The position numbers and the translations under genes were made by a program. From Labilithrix sp. (GTDB lineage Bacteria > Myxococcota_A > Polyangia > Polyangiales > Polyangiaceae): 64,000 nt of DNA. Within the stretch, counting starts at the first letter, position 1. Every line of letters begins with the position of its first letter. Location of the stretch: the NCBI GenBank assembly GCA_019637155.1, contig JAHBWE010000006.1, positions 186,001 through 250,000 of the forward strand, given 5' to 3'. Shown here piece by piece: positions 36,236 through 46,100 of this stretch. The notes beneath the pieces were generated by a model that saw only the letters and a program-made list of their open reading frames with translations, made no database searches and had not been told where the DNA came from.

Positions 36236-37621
36236 GTGAGCAGTCGAGAAGCCGAGGGCGCCGCCACCGACGTCCAGCAGAAGCTGGCGCTCAGCACGTT
36301 CGCGGTGCGGCAGAAGCCCGTCGTCGCGTGGACGGACGCGTCCGGCGCCCATCGCGAGGGCATCGGCGCGGGGCGCGTGCTCCTCGGGTCGTCGCCGCAC
36401 GTGCAGCTCCGCGTGCACGATCCCGCGGTGTCGCGCCTCCACGCCGAGCTCGAGCTGCGCGACGGTCACGTCTGGGTGCGCGACCTCGGGAGCACGAACG
36501 GCACCTGGGTCGACGGCGTGTTCGTTCAGAGCGCGCGCCTCGGCGCCGGCTCGCAGCTCCGCGTCGGCGCGACGACGATCTCGGTCTCCTTCGCGCCCGA
36601 CGCCGCGAAGACCGCGCTCTGGCCGTACGAGCGCCTCGGTCCGCTCGTCGCGCGCTCGGAGTCGATGCGGGAGCTCTTCTTCATGCTCGCCGACTTCGCG
36701 CGCACCGACTCGCCCGTCCTGATCCAGGGCGAGACCGGGACCGGCAAGGAGCTCGTCGCGCGCGCGATCCACGAGTCGTCGCGGCGATCGGAGGGCCCGT
36801 TCATCGTCGTCGACTGCGGCGCGCTCCCGGAGGCGCTCCTCGAAGGCGAGCTCTTCGGCCACGTGAAGGGCGCGTTCACCGGCGCGGCCGCGTCGCGCGC
36901 GGGCGCCTTCGAGTCGGCCGACGGCGGCACGGTGTTCCTCGACGAGATCGGCGAGCTGCCGCTCTCGATGCAGCCGAAGCTGCTCCGCGTCCTCGAGTCC
37001 CTCACCGTGCGCCGCCTCGGCGAGGCGCAGCATCGCCCGGTCGACGTGCGCTTCGTCTCCGCGACGCACCGCGACCTCCGCGCGATGGTCGCGAACGGCA
37101 GCTTCCGCGAGGACGTCTACTTCCGCCTCGCGGTGCTGCCCGCCTTCGTGCCTCCGCTCCGCGATCGACCGAGCGACGTCGGGCTCCTCCTCGAGCACTT
37201 CCTCGCCTCGCGCGCGATCCACGTCCGGCCCGAGATCGTCGCGGAGATGGAGCGATGCCCGTGGCGCGGCAACGTCCGCGAGCTCCGCGCCTTCACCGAG
37301 CGGGCGATCGCGGTCGGACCCGATCGCGCGTGGGCGATGACGCGCGGCCTCGCGACGGGCGGCTCGATCGCGCCGCCGGCGGCGACGTCGACGTCGACGT
37401 CGATCTCGACCTCGGTAGCGACGGTCGCGGGCGATCTCCCGCCGGTCGCGGCCGACGTCCCGTTCAAGGTCCTGCGCGAGCGCTGGAGCGATCACCTCGA
37501 GCGCGAGTACCTGAAGAGCCTCATCGCGCGTCTGGGCCGCGCCGACGTCGGGGCGCTCGCGGAGGCGGCGGGCCTCGATCGGAGCTACGTTCACCGTCTG
37601 TTGAAGAAGCACGATCTCTGA
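36236..37621 (+). CDS. Sigma-54-dependent activator with N-terminal FHA domain
   Basis: The 461-residue regulator has an FHA domain (about 45-130: GRVLLGSSPHVQLRV, then DLGSTNGTWVDG) that should bind phosphothreonine. A AAA+ sigma-54 activation domain follows, with Walker A GETGTGKE, the sigma-54 contact loop GAFTGA, Walker B FLDEIGELP and sensor RDLRAMVANG. A helix-turn-helix (ALAEAAGLDRSYVHRLLKKH) ends the protein. It would turn on sigma-54 promoters in response to kinase activity. The start is GTG 36236. The double kinase gene starts 7 bases after its stop. Sigma-54-like promoters lie at about 34.3 and 42.0 kb. Confidence 0.93.
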   Translation: MSSREAEGAATDVQQKLALSTFAVRQKPVVAWTDASGAHREGIGAGRVLLGSSPHVQLRVHDPAVSRLHAELELRDGHVWVRDLGSTNGTWVDGVFVQSARLGAGSQLRVGATTISVSFAPDAAKTALWPYERLGPLVARSESMRELFFMLADFARTDSPVLIQGETGTGKELVARAIHESSRRSEGPFIVVDCGALPEALLEGELFGHVKGAFTGAAASRAGAFESADGGTVFLDEIGELPLSMQPKLLRVLESLTVRRLGEAQHRPVDVRFVSATHRDLRAMVANGSFREDVYFRLAVLPAFVPPLRDRPSDVGLLLEHFLASRAIHVRPEIVAEMERCPWRGNVRELRAFTERAIAVGPDRAWAMTRGLATGGSIAPPAATSTSTSISTSVATVAGDLPPVAADVPFKVLRERWSDHLEREYLKSLIARLGRADVGALAEAAGLDRSYVHRLLKKHDL

Positions 37622-37628
37622 ATCGCCG

Positions 37629-40469
37629 ATGAGCCTGTCGCAGTCGAACCATGGATCGGTGCGCGCGGGCGAGGTCATCGCCGGCCGGTACCGCGTCGAG
37701 TCGGTCCTCGGCGACGGCGGGCACGGCGTCGTGGTCGGCGCGGTCGACGTTCGAGGGGGAGAGCGCGTCGCGGTCAAGATGCTGCACGCGACGACGGAGG
37801 CCGAGCCCACGCTCGTCGCGCGCTTCCTGCGCGAAGGTGAGGCCGCGTCCCGTCTCCGCAGCGAGCACGTCGCGCGCGTGATCGACGCGGGCACGTCCGC
37901 GGACGGTCGCCCGTACCTCGTCACCGAGCTACTCGAGGGGGAGGACCTCGCGCGCGTCATCGCGTCGAGCGACGTGCTCGACGTGGGGCAGGCGGTCGAC
38001 CTCGTGCTCCAGACGTGCGCGGGGCTCGTCGAGGCTCATGGCGCCGGGATCGTCCATCGCGATCTCAAGCCCGCGAACCTGTTCCTCACGAGCGGGGCCG
38101 ACGGCCGTCCGCTCGTGAAGGTCCTCGACTTCGGGGTCTGCAAGATCGCGAGCGCCGACGCGCTGACGAAGCCATCCGAGCTGATCGGTACGCCGCGCTA
38201 CATGTCGCCGGAGCAGCTCGCGGGGCGCGAGGCCGACGCGCGCGCCGACATCTGGGCGCTCGGCGTGATCCTCTACGAGCTCGTGACGAAGCAGTCGCCG
38301 TTCGAAGGCGAGCGCCTCTCCGCGATCATGAACGCGGTCCTGACGCAGGAGCCACCATCGCTCCACGATCTGCGGCCGGGGGTGCCGGCCGAGCTGTCGC
38401 GCATCGCGCGCCGCTGCCTCGCAAAGCGCCCAGACGAGCGCTTCGCGAGCGTCACCGATCTCGCGAGCGCCCTCGCCCCCTTCGGCCTCACCCCCGCCCG
38501 ACGCTCGCCGGAGGGCCGGCGCCGCGCAGAGCCAGGTGCGCCCGGGACACTCGCATCGCCGGGCGGACGTGCGCCCGAGCGCTCTCCACCGCCGCGCGTC
38601 GAGCCGACGCTCGCGTCGCCGGGGCTTCGGTCGAGCCGACAGCAGGCCGAGTCGGTGACGAACGAGCTCGCCATCGCGACACCTCCGCGCCGTAGCGCGG
38701 GCGCGCGCGACTCCTCCAACCACGCGGACGCGGGGCGTGGCGCGAGCGTGCGTGATTCCGCCAACCACGCGGGCGCGTCGTCGAGCGACGTGGAGAGTGG
38801 CACGCTCGTTTCGGCGTCGGACGAGGCTGTCGTCGCGACGGCGCCTGCGCGCGAGTCGTCGCCGGCGTCGGTGATGCGGCGGTTCGGTAAGTACGTGATG
38901 TACGCGCCGCTCGCGAGCGGAGGGATGGCCTCCGTCTACTACGGCGCGATGGAAGAGGAGGACGGCTCGCTCCGTCCCGTCGCGCTGAAGCGTGTCCGCG
39001 CCGAGCTCACCGACGCGAACTTCGCCGCGATGTTGTCGGACGAGGCGCGCATCGCAGGGCGCGTGCGCCACGCGAACGTCGTCGCGACGCTCGACGTCAT
39101 CGTGAGCGACGGCGAGTCGATGCTCGCGCTCGAGTACGTGCCGGGCGTCTCGCTCGGCGAGCTGCTCCGCACGCTGCGCGCCCGCAACGTGAAGGCGCCG
39201 CCTGCGATCGCCTCGGTGATCGTCGCGCAGGTCCTCGCCGGTCTCCACGCCGCGCACGAGGCGGTCGATCTCACCGGCCAGCCGCTCGACATCGTGCATC
39301 GCGACGTATCGCCGGCGAACGTCTTGCTCCACGAGCGCGGCGTCGCGAAGGTCGCCGACTTCGGCGTCGCCTATGCGCGCGGTCGTCTCCAGAAGACGAC
39401 GGAGACGGGCGCGATGAAGGGCAAGCTCGCGTACCTCTCGCCGGAGCAGGTGCATGGAGAGGCGACGCGCGCGTCCGACGTCTACGCGGTCGGCGTCGTG
39501 CTCTGGGAGATGCTGGTCGGGCGCCCGATGTTCCAGGGCTCCGAGGGCGAGATCCTCGCCGCGGTGCTGCTCGGCAAGATCAAGCCGCCGTCGACGCAGG
39601 GCCGTCCCGACGTCCGCGCGCTCGACGCCGTCGTGATGACCGCGCTCGAGCACGACGCGGGCCGGCGATACGCCGACGCGCAGCAGATGATCGACGCGCT
39701 CGCCGCCGCGGCGCCCCCTGCGACGCAAGAGGAGCTCGCCGCGTTCATCGAAGCGCAGATGCACGACTCGCTCGTGCGCCGCCGCTCCGAGATCGGCACG
39801 ATGCTCGAGGCGATCGCCCGCTCGAACATCTTCGCCGAAGGCGCCCCCGTAACCCTCCCACTCGATCCACCCGCCCACGCGTCAGGCTCCGCGCCCGCGC
39901 ACGCGTCGGGCCCCGGGCTCGCGCATGCGTCAGGCCCCTCGCCTGCGCACGCTTCAGGGGCCGGGCTCGCGCACGCGTTGGGCCCCGCGCACGCGCGTCC
40001 GTCGGTGGCGCCGGATGCGCGCGAGTCGGGGCCTGTCTTCGTGCCGCCGCTCGTGCCTGCGCGCGTCGCTGATGCGAGCGCGCGATCGCGCGGGAGGGTG
40101 TCGGCGGTGATCGGCGCCGGCGTTGCGCTCTTCTTCCTCGGCAGCGCGGCCGCGGTGTGGGCCACGATGCGGCCCGCGCGGCCGGTCACCGCCCCGCCGC
40201 CGTCCGTCGCGGCGACCGAGCCATCCGTCGCGGTCCCACCACCGTCCGGCGCGACGCCCGAGCCGTCGGCCGAGTCGCCCGGGCCCGACATCGACGACGC
40301 ACCGGACGAGCCGCCGATCGCCGCGAGCCCGACCGCGAGCATGAGCGCGAGCGCCGATCACAAAGCCCCGCGCGGTCGCCCGCGCAAGAACACGAAGGGG
40401 TGCACGCCGCCCTACTACATCAACGAAGAGGGGCGCACGATCTGGAAGCGCGAGTGCTTTCGCAAGTGA
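37629..40469 (+). CDS. Tandem double Ser/Thr protein kinase
   Basis: The 946-residue protein carries two complete kinase domains in one chain. Domain 1 (about 20-285) has GDGGHGVVVG, Lys50, HRDLKPAN (Asp145) and Asp167 of DFG. A linker rich in Ser, Arg and Pro (about 290-415) joins domain 2 (about 420-690), which has ASGGMASVYYG, Lys454, HRDVSPAN (Asp559) and Asp577. The usual Lys of HRDxKxxN is Ser in domain 2. Eight-residue AHASGxxx repeats precede one span (about 825-845), and a Cys-containing tail (PPYYINEEGRTIWKREC) lies beyond. It probably signals to the FHA activator encoded just upstream. Confidence 0.94.
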   Translation: MSLSQSNHGSVRAGEVIAGRYRVESVLGDGGHGVVVGAVDVRGGERVAVKMLHATTEAEPTLVARFLREGEAASRLRSEHVARVIDAGTSADGRPYLVTELLEGEDLARVIASSDVLDVGQAVDLVLQTCAGLVEAHGAGIVHRDLKPANLFLTSGADGRPLVKVLDFGVCKIASADALTKPSELIGTPRYMSPEQLAGREADARADIWALGVILYELVTKQSPFEGERLSAIMNAVLTQEPPSLHDLRPGVPAELSRIARRCLAKRPDERFASVTDLASALAPFGLTPARRSPEGRRRAEPGAPGTLASPGGRAPERSPPPRVEPTLASPGLRSSRQQAESVTNELAIATPPRRSAGARDSSNHADAGRGASVRDSANHAGASSSDVESGTLVSASDEAVVATAPARESSPASVMRRFGKYVMYAPLASGGMASVYYGAMEEEDGSLRPVALKRVRAELTDANFAAMLSDEARIAGRVRHANVVATLDVIVSDGESMLALEYVPGVSLGELLRTLRARNVKAPPAIASVIVAQVLAGLHAAHEAVDLTGQPLDIVHRDVSPANVLLHERGVAKVADFGVAYARGRLQKTTETGAMKGKLAYLSPEQVHGEATRASDVYAVGVVLWEMLVGRPMFQGSEGEILAAVLLGKIKPPSTQGRPDVRALDAVVMTALEHDAGRRYADAQQMIDALAAAAPPATQEELAAFIEAQMHDSLVRRRSEIGTMLEAIARSNIFAEGAPVTLPLDPPAHASGSAPAHASGPGLAHASGPSPAHASGAGLAHALGPAHARPSVAPDARESGPVFVPPLVPARVADASARSRGRVSAVIGAGVALFFLGSAAAVWATMRPARPVTAPPPSVAATEPSVAVPPPSGATPEPSAESPGPDIDDAPDEPPIAASPTASMSASADHKAPRGRPRKNTKGCTPPYYINEEGRTIWKRECFRK
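39883..40005 (+). repeat. Eight-residue tandem repeats in the double kinase
   Basis: A 24-base unit is repeated about five times, coding for AHASG followed by three variable residues (SAP, PGL, PSP, AGL, then a shortened ALGP unit). It lies in the linker before the transmembrane span. The units differ by several bases, so this is an old repeat. Confidence 0.8.
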
Positions 40470-40474
40470 GCCGC

Positions 40475-41305
40475 TCAGCGCCCGGGCGCAGAGAGCCAGA
40501 GCCAGACGGCCGCCGCGGCCGCGACGATCGACGTGCCGAGGAGGACGTCCGCGACGACGAGGCGCGTGCGGATGCCGTCCGTCGCGCCGTCTCCGCACGT
40601 GCCCGCGGCTCCGCACGCCGACGAGCGGAGGTCGGCGAGATCGCCGCGCGCGTCGAGGCCGAGGAAGATCGACGTGCCGAGCGTCCCGAGCGCGACCGCG
40701 CCGAGCCCGATCGCGACCGGGACGCGCGGGAAGCCGGAAGAAGACGGCGGCGCGGGAACAGGCCCGAGCGGCGCGAGCGCAGGCGGCTTCTCCGCGTCCG
40801 CGGCCGCGGCCGCGGACGCGGGCGTCGTCTCCCCGGACGGCGCGAGGCTCACGACGACGAGGCGGTTCTTCTCGCCGAGGTTCACGACGACCGACTGCTC
40901 GGCCTCCTTGTGCCCCGGCGCACGGACGTGGAACGCGTGCACGCCGGGATCGAGCTCGCGCGGCTGACCGGACACGCGCTCGGCGGCGCCGTCGTCGACG
41001 CGGTAGGAGGCGTCGGTCAAGTCGCGAGCATCGTCGGCGGCGCGGACCGCGACGATGACGGACGGCGTTCGCTCGCGGACGGACTTGAGCCACTGCCCGC
41101 AGCTCGCGCGGACCGGGCCCGGGCAGCTCGCCGACGCGCACGTCGAGAGGAGCTCGCGCGCGCGCAGGAGCTTGTTCGCGTCGCGCATCGCCTGCCCCTG
41201 CTCCGAGCTGTCGAGGCACTGGGCCACGCTCGGCGCGGCCCCCGCGCGGCCGGCGACGAGCGAGCACGCCAGCACCAACGCTGGTCCCATCGCACGTCGC
41301 GTCAT
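40475..41305 (-). CDS. PEGA-like exported protein with two membrane spans
   Basis: The 276-residue protein has a signal peptide (LVAGRAGA) and a first domain with four Cys (CLDSSEQ, LLSTCASASCPGP, RASCGQW) that resembles a short helical repeat region. A PEGA-like beta domain follows (about 90-160, DPGVHAFHVRAPGHKEAE). Two C-terminal spans (VAIGLGAVALGTLGTSIFLGL and VVADVLLGTSIVAAAAAVWLWL) flank a short Cys-containing loop. It matches a frequent myxobacterial layout of sensor/envelope proteins. It is convergent with the double kinase. Function unknown. Confidence 0.78.
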   Translation of the reverse strand: MTRRAMGPALVLACSLVAGRAGAAPSVAQCLDSSEQGQAMRDANKLLRARELLSTCASASCPGPVRASCGQWLKSVRERTPSVIVAVRAADDARDLTDASYRVDDGAAERVSGQPRELDPGVHAFHVRAPGHKEAEQSVVVNLGEKNRLVVVSLAPSGETTPASAAAAADAEKPPALAPLGPVPAPPSSSGFPRVPVAIGLGAVALGTLGTSIFLGLDARGDLADLRSSACGAAGTCGDGATDGIRTRLVVADVLLGTSIVAAAAAVWLWLSAPGR

Positions 41306-41356
41306 CGGTCGACGACTATACGCGGCCTCGGGGCTCCGTGGATCCCTCGCCTGTCT

Positions 41357-41947
41357 TCAGAGGCTCCCGCCGGCGCCCATCCCGCCGCCCGCGCCGTCCC
41401 CTCCGCCGATCCCGCCGGGCGAGCCTTCGCCCTCGCCCGTGCTCCAGGTCGGCATCTCGAGGTACGCGGCGGCCCGATGCTCCGCCGCGCCGTCGACGTA
41501 GCCGAGGAGGCCCTCGAGCGTCCGCCCGTGGCAGCGCGCGTCGGTCGACGGGAAATGATAGACGCCGGACGGATAGCGACTGCCGCGGCATCGGTAGAGA
41601 GGAACACCTGCGGCCGCGTTCAGGTATCCGAGGACGCCGAGGCGCGCGTGCCCTTCGCACGACGGATCGTGCGACGGCATCAGACCTCCGCTCGTCCAGC
41701 ACGCGAAGAGCGCGATCTCTCCCGTCGCTCGGATCGAAAAGCGCGCCTCCTCCACCATCCCGTCCGGCGCCTTGCCGATCGTCGTCCAGATGCGTCCGTC
41801 GCCCGAGCTCCGCACGAGGGCGAGCGCCCCGCCCGCGGTCTCGTACCTGCCCTCGTCCACGCCGGCCGCGTCCTCCTCCTCCGGCGCGCACCCCAGCGCG
41901 AAGACGGCGAGAACGAGGACATGCATCCACCAGGCGAGCTTCTTCAT
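41357..41947 (-). CDS. Lipoprotein with DUF5648-like repeats, copy 2
   Basis: The 196-residue lipoprotein (lipobox FALGC) has the same two-repeat layout as the plus-strand gene at 34361: FACWTSGGLMPSHDPSCEG then YRCRGSRYPSGVYHFPSTD, each followed by LLGYVDGAA-like ends. The C-terminus is Gly-rich (GGIGGGDGAGGGMGAGG). Start ATG 41947 follows a GGAGG ribosome site. Upstream it shares a 21-base match with the paralogue, including a palindrome, and a sigma-54-like element. The two copies probably arose by duplication and kept their control region. Confidence 0.82.
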   Translation of the reverse strand: MKKLAWWMHVLVLAVFALGCAPEEEDAAGVDEGRYETAGGALALVRSSGDGRIWTTIGKAPDGMVEEARFSIRATGEIALFACWTSGGLMPSHDPSCEGHARLGVLGYLNAAAGVPLYRCRGSRYPSGVYHFPSTDARCHGRTLEGLLGYVDGAAEHRAAAYLEMPTWSTGEGEGSPGGIGGGDGAGGGMGAGGSL

Positions 41948-41971
41948 CGACGGCCTCCACCCGCCGACGCA

Positions 41972-41985
41972 GCACCGCGCGTGCC
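41972..41985 (-). promoter_or_regulatory. Sigma-54-like -24/-12 promoter, copy 2
   Basis: On the minus strand this reads GGCACGCGCGGTGC, with GG and GC 10 bases apart, 24 bases before the ATG. The predicted start lies about 12 bases before the ATG, giving a short leader that contains GGAGG. Confidence 0.5.
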
Positions 41986-42035
41986 GTTCGGTGGATCGCC
42001 GGAACTGCCCGTGATCGCTGCGCGCCTCCGACTTC

Positions 42036-42051
42036 GTGGACGACAGTCCAC
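42036..42051 (-). promoter_or_regulatory. Palindromic operator-like site, copy 2
   Basis: GTGGAC-TGTC-GTCCAC on the minus strand is identical to copy 1 at 34257. The palindrome-to-GG distance is 50 bases here and 61 bases in copy 1, a difference of 11 bases, one helical turn. Confidence 0.65.
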
Positions 42052-42057
42052 CAAGGC

Positions 42058-42381
42058 TCAGCGGAGGCTGAACCCCGTCGGGCCGAGCGCGAGGTAGACC
42101 GCGACGATCGTGACCAACATCACGCCCGCGACGAGGACGTAGCTGATCTTCGCCTGCGACGTGCTCCAGCCGTCGCCGTAGAACTTGCCCTTCGAGCGCT
42201 TGCGGAGCTTCCGCTGCACCGACGCGAGGAGCTCCGCGTCCTTCGACGGCGCCGGGAGGTCGTCGTCGACCTTCGCGAGCGAGCGCTTGAGGAGCGACGA
42301 CATCGCGCCCGCGCCCTCCTCGGCCTCGAGCGCGGCGAGCTCCTCCTCCGTCAGGTCCCGATCTTCCGCTTCGCTGCTCAT
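42058..42381 (-). CDS. Single-span protein, possible anti-sigma factor
   Basis: The 107-residue protein has a soluble acidic/basic N-terminal part (EDRDLTEEELAALEAEEG, then SVQRKLRKRSKGKFYGDGW) and one span near the C-terminus (VLVAGVMLVTIVAVYLAL). Its ATG overlaps the stop of the RpoE-like sigma gene (ATGA), the usual place of an anti-sigma gene. It has no zinc-finger motif, so an anti-sigma role is an inference from gene order. Confidence 0.7.
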   Translation of the reverse strand: MSSEAEDRDLTEEELAALEAEEGAGAMSSLLKRSLAKVDDDLPAPSKDAELLASVQRKLRKRSKGKFYGDGWSTSQAKISYVLVAGVMLVTIVAVYLALGPTGFSLR

Positions 42382-43112
42382 CCGACCTTCTCGCCGAGCT
42401 CCTTCTCGACCATCTCTTTCAACTGCGCGCGCGCGCGGAAGATCCTGCTCTTGACTGTACCAGCCGCGAGGCCCGTGATCTGCTCGATCTCCTCGTAGCT
42501 GAGCTCCTCCACGTCGCGGAGGATGAGGCACTCGCGGAACGTCGGATCGATCTTCTGGATCGCGTCCTGGACGATCTTCTCGACCTGCTTGCCGCCGAGC
42601 GCCTCGTCGGGGCGCTCGATGACGGCGACGTTCGCGCGCCGCGCCTCGCCGAGCGGCACGCGCTCCGCGATCGCCTCGAGCTCGTCCTGCTCGCCGGCGT
42701 GACGCACGCGGAGGTACTTCGTGCGGTTCTTACAGAGGTTGACCGCGATGCGGTAGATCCACGTCGACAGCTTCGACTCGCCGCGGAACGTGGAGATCGC
42801 CTTGAAGACCTGGACGAAGACCTCCTGCGTGAGGTCCTCCGCCTCCGCTTTGTTCCCGAGCATGCGGAGGACGAGCGCGGAGACGCGCCGCCCGTAGGTG
42901 CTCACGAGCTCGTTGAACGCACGCTCGTCGCGCGCGACGAGGCGCTCGATCAGCTTCGCTTCGAGCTCGTCCGGGAGCGCCACGTCGGGCCATGGTGAAC
43001 TAGGTTCGGGTTCGAGTGCAAAGTCCTCTTCGCTCCAGAGGTCAGAAGGAGAATCCGAAGCTGCGGCGAACACCTCGCTGACGGAGACAGAGCCGCGGAG
43101 GGAAAGTTCCAC
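42378..43112 (-). CDS. RpoE-like sigma factor
   Basis: The product, about 244 residues, has an N-terminal extension of about 50 acidic residues, then region 2 (ERLVARDERAFNELVSTYG, EAEDLTQEVFVQVFKAI, KLSTWIYRIAVNLCKNR) and region 4 (EELSYEEIEQITGLAAGTVKSRIFRAR). It is close to the RpoE group of ECF factors. The GTG start 43112 has GGGGA about 9 bases upstream; a TTG two codons earlier is possible. It is divergent from the GH13 gene, with only 65 bases between, so the promoters overlap or adjoin. Confidence 0.92.
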   Translation of the reverse strand: MELSLRGSVSVSEVFAAASDSPSDLWSEEDFALEPEPSSPWPDVALPDELEAKLIERLVARDERAFNELVSTYGRRVSALVLRMLGNKAEAEDLTQEVFVQVFKAISTFRGESKLSTWIYRIAVNLCKNRTKYLRVRHAGEQDELEAIAERVPLGEARRANVAVIERPDEALGGKQVEKIVQDAIQKIDPTFRECLILRDVEELSYEEIEQITGLAAGTVKSRIFRARAQLKEMVEKELGEKVG

Positions 43113-43177
43113 CGGCAAATTTCCCCATCCGTCGATGTTGCTTTTGGAGAGGTCGCCATGGCGCTAATTGTGGGACC

Positions 43178-46100
43178 ATGCATGCAAGGCGCACGGCGCG
43201 AGATGCCTTCCTGTCCTCCCACGAGGACGACGGCTTCTTCGCGCCCCGCCGCGGCGACATCGTCCTCCGGACCCACGCCGCCGCGCGCGTCTTCGCCGAT
43301 CGTCTGAACCGCCGCCCCGGCGCCAAGCAGACGCTCCAGGCCTCCGAGCTCGCGGCGCTGTCGCTCCTCCACGAGATGATGCACGCCGTCATCGAGCGCT
43401 ACCGCGTCCGCTTCCCCGACAGCTTCACGCGCCTGATGAAGGTGCTCGACGCGGCGATGGGCGAGCAGGCGAAGGTGGTCCTCGTCGACTTCGTCGCCGC
43501 GTTCCCGCCGCCGATCGTCTACCGCGGCTTCAAGCGCGAGAACGACTACACGCCGGCGCGCTGGCTCGAGCGCGCGGGCCCCGACATCCGCACCGAGATC
43601 GACGAGGAGCTCCTCCTCTTGTGGGTGACGAGCCAGAACGAGGCGTACGCGCCGATCGCGGACGTCGTCGGCGACGCGGGGCTCGGCCTCCGGTACCGCA
43701 CGTTCATCGGCGCCGCGCGGCAGTTCTTCGAGACGGAGCCCGCCTTCGGACCGAACGGCGAGACGCTGCTGGAGCTCCTGCTCGAGCCCGGCGGCCACGG
43801 CAGCATCTGGGAGCAGCTCGACTGGGTCGACCAGGAGTGGACCGAGACGCTCGGGATGTCGGACCACCCGTCGTTCCAGAAGCGCGGCGGCGTCGAGGAC
43901 CTGAAGAAGGACGAAGGCCGCTGGTTCACGAAGGGCGGCCCCGGTCCGGGCGAGCCGCTGCTCGAGGCGATGCGCTTCGGGAGGAAGGGCGAAGAGAAGG
44001 CGCAGTTCAGCCCCGACCTGAACTGGATGCCCCAGGTCGTCCTCATCGCGAAGAGCGTCTACGTCTGGCTCGATCAGCTCTCGAAGAAGTACGAGCGCGA
44101 GATCCGCCGCCTCGACCAGATCCCCGACGAGGAGCTCGACATCCTCCGCGCGCGCGGCATCACCGGCCTCTGGCTCATCGGCCTCTTCGAGCGATCGAAC
44201 GCGTCGCGTCGCGTCAAGCAGATGCGCGGCGACACGGAGGCGCTCGCGAGCGCGTACTCGCTCTACGGCTACGACATCGCGCACGAGCTCGGCGGCGTGC
44301 CGGCGTGGCGGAACCTCCGCGATCGCGCGTGGGTGCGCGGCGTCCGCCTCGCGGCGGACATGGTCCCGAACCACGTCGGCGTCGACGGCCAGTGGGTGAT
44401 GAACCACCCCGACTGGTTCCTCCAGGCGAAGCGCCCGCCGTACCCGAACTACCGCTACGGCGGCCCCGACCTCTCGAGCGATCCGCGCGCGTCGGTCCAG
44501 ATCGAGGACGGCTACTGGAGCATGACCGACGCGGCGGTGACGTTCCGGCGCGTCGACCGCCACACCGGCGAGGAGCGCTTCATCTACCACGGCAACGACG
44601 GCACGAGCATGCCGTGGAACGACACCGCCCAGCTCGACTACACGAACCCGGAGGTCCGGCGCGCGGTCATCGAGACGATCCTCCACGTCGCGGGCATGTT
44701 CCCGATCATCCGCTTCGACGCGGCGATGACGCTCGCGAAGAAGCACGTCCAGCGGCTCTGGTTCCCGCTCCCGGGGCAGGGGGCGGGGGCGATCCCGTCG
44801 CGCGCGGACTACTCCATGACGGAGGAGGAGTTCGACGCCGCGATCCCGATCGAGTTCTGGCGCGAGGTCGTGGACACCTGCGCCCAGCGCGCGCCGGACA
44901 CGCTCCTCCTCGCGGAGGCGTTCTGGATGATGGAGGGCTACTTCGTCCGCACGCTCGGGATGCACCGTGTCTACAACTCCGCCTTCATGAACATGCTCAA
45001 GCGGGAGGAGAACCAGAAGTACCGCGAGACGATCACGAACGTCCTCGACTTCGATCCGGAGATCCTGAAGCGCTTCGTCAACTTCATGAACAACCCGGAC
45101 GAGGACACCGCGATCTCGCAGTTCGGTGACGGGGACAAGTACTTCGGCGTCTGCGCGATGATGGCGACGCTGCCCGGCCTCCCGATGATCGGCCACGGCC
45201 AGATCGAGGGCTTCCGCGAGAAGTACGGGATGGAGTACGCGCGCGCGAAGTTCGACGAGTGGATCAACGGCCACCTCGTCGCGCGGCACGAGAAGGAGAT
45301 CTTCCCGCTCCTCCATCGTCGCTGGATGTTCAGCGGCGTCGACCACTTCGCGATCTACGACTTCGACGTCGGCGGCGTCGTCGACGAGGACGTCTTCGCG
45401 TACTCGAACGGCGCCGGCGCCGCGCGCGCGCTCGTCATCTTCCACAACCGCCAGAAGATGACGCGCGGCCTCATCAAGCGGAGCACCCACCGCGAGCACC
45501 TCGCGAACGAGCTCGGCGTCGATCCGACGGCCGGAGAGTGGCTCGTCGTCCGCGACGTCCCGCACGGCCTCGAGTACCTCTACAGCGTCGCCGACCTCGT
45601 CGTGAACGGCATCCCGTGGCAGCTCGGGCCGTACGAGTACCACGTGCTCTCGGACTTCCGGCAGGTCGAGGCCTCGCTCGATCTCCCCTACGATCGGCTC
45701 GCGCTCGAGCTGAACGGCGAGGGCGTGCCCGACGTCGACTTCGCCGCGCGCGAGCTCTACCTCCGCCCCCTCCACGCGCCGCTGCGCGAAGCGTGCGGCA
45801 AGGGCCACACCGGCTACCTCGCGGCGCAGCTCGACGCGCCGGACGACGCCGCCGCGCGCGCGTCGATCGAGGAGAAGCTCGGTCACTTCGCGGACGGCCT
45901 CGAGTGGATGCTCTCCCGCCGCGCCGGTCGCGACGTCACGCTCGATCGCGCCGCCGCGCTCCAGGCCGCCGGCGATCGCTTCGCGAAGCTCCACGCCTTC
46001 GCGCGCGCGAAGGTCCCGCCGGACGACCAAGCGCTGCCGGCGAGCGAGCGCGCCGCGACGGTGATGCACGTCGACATGCTCCTCGCGGCGATCCACGTCG

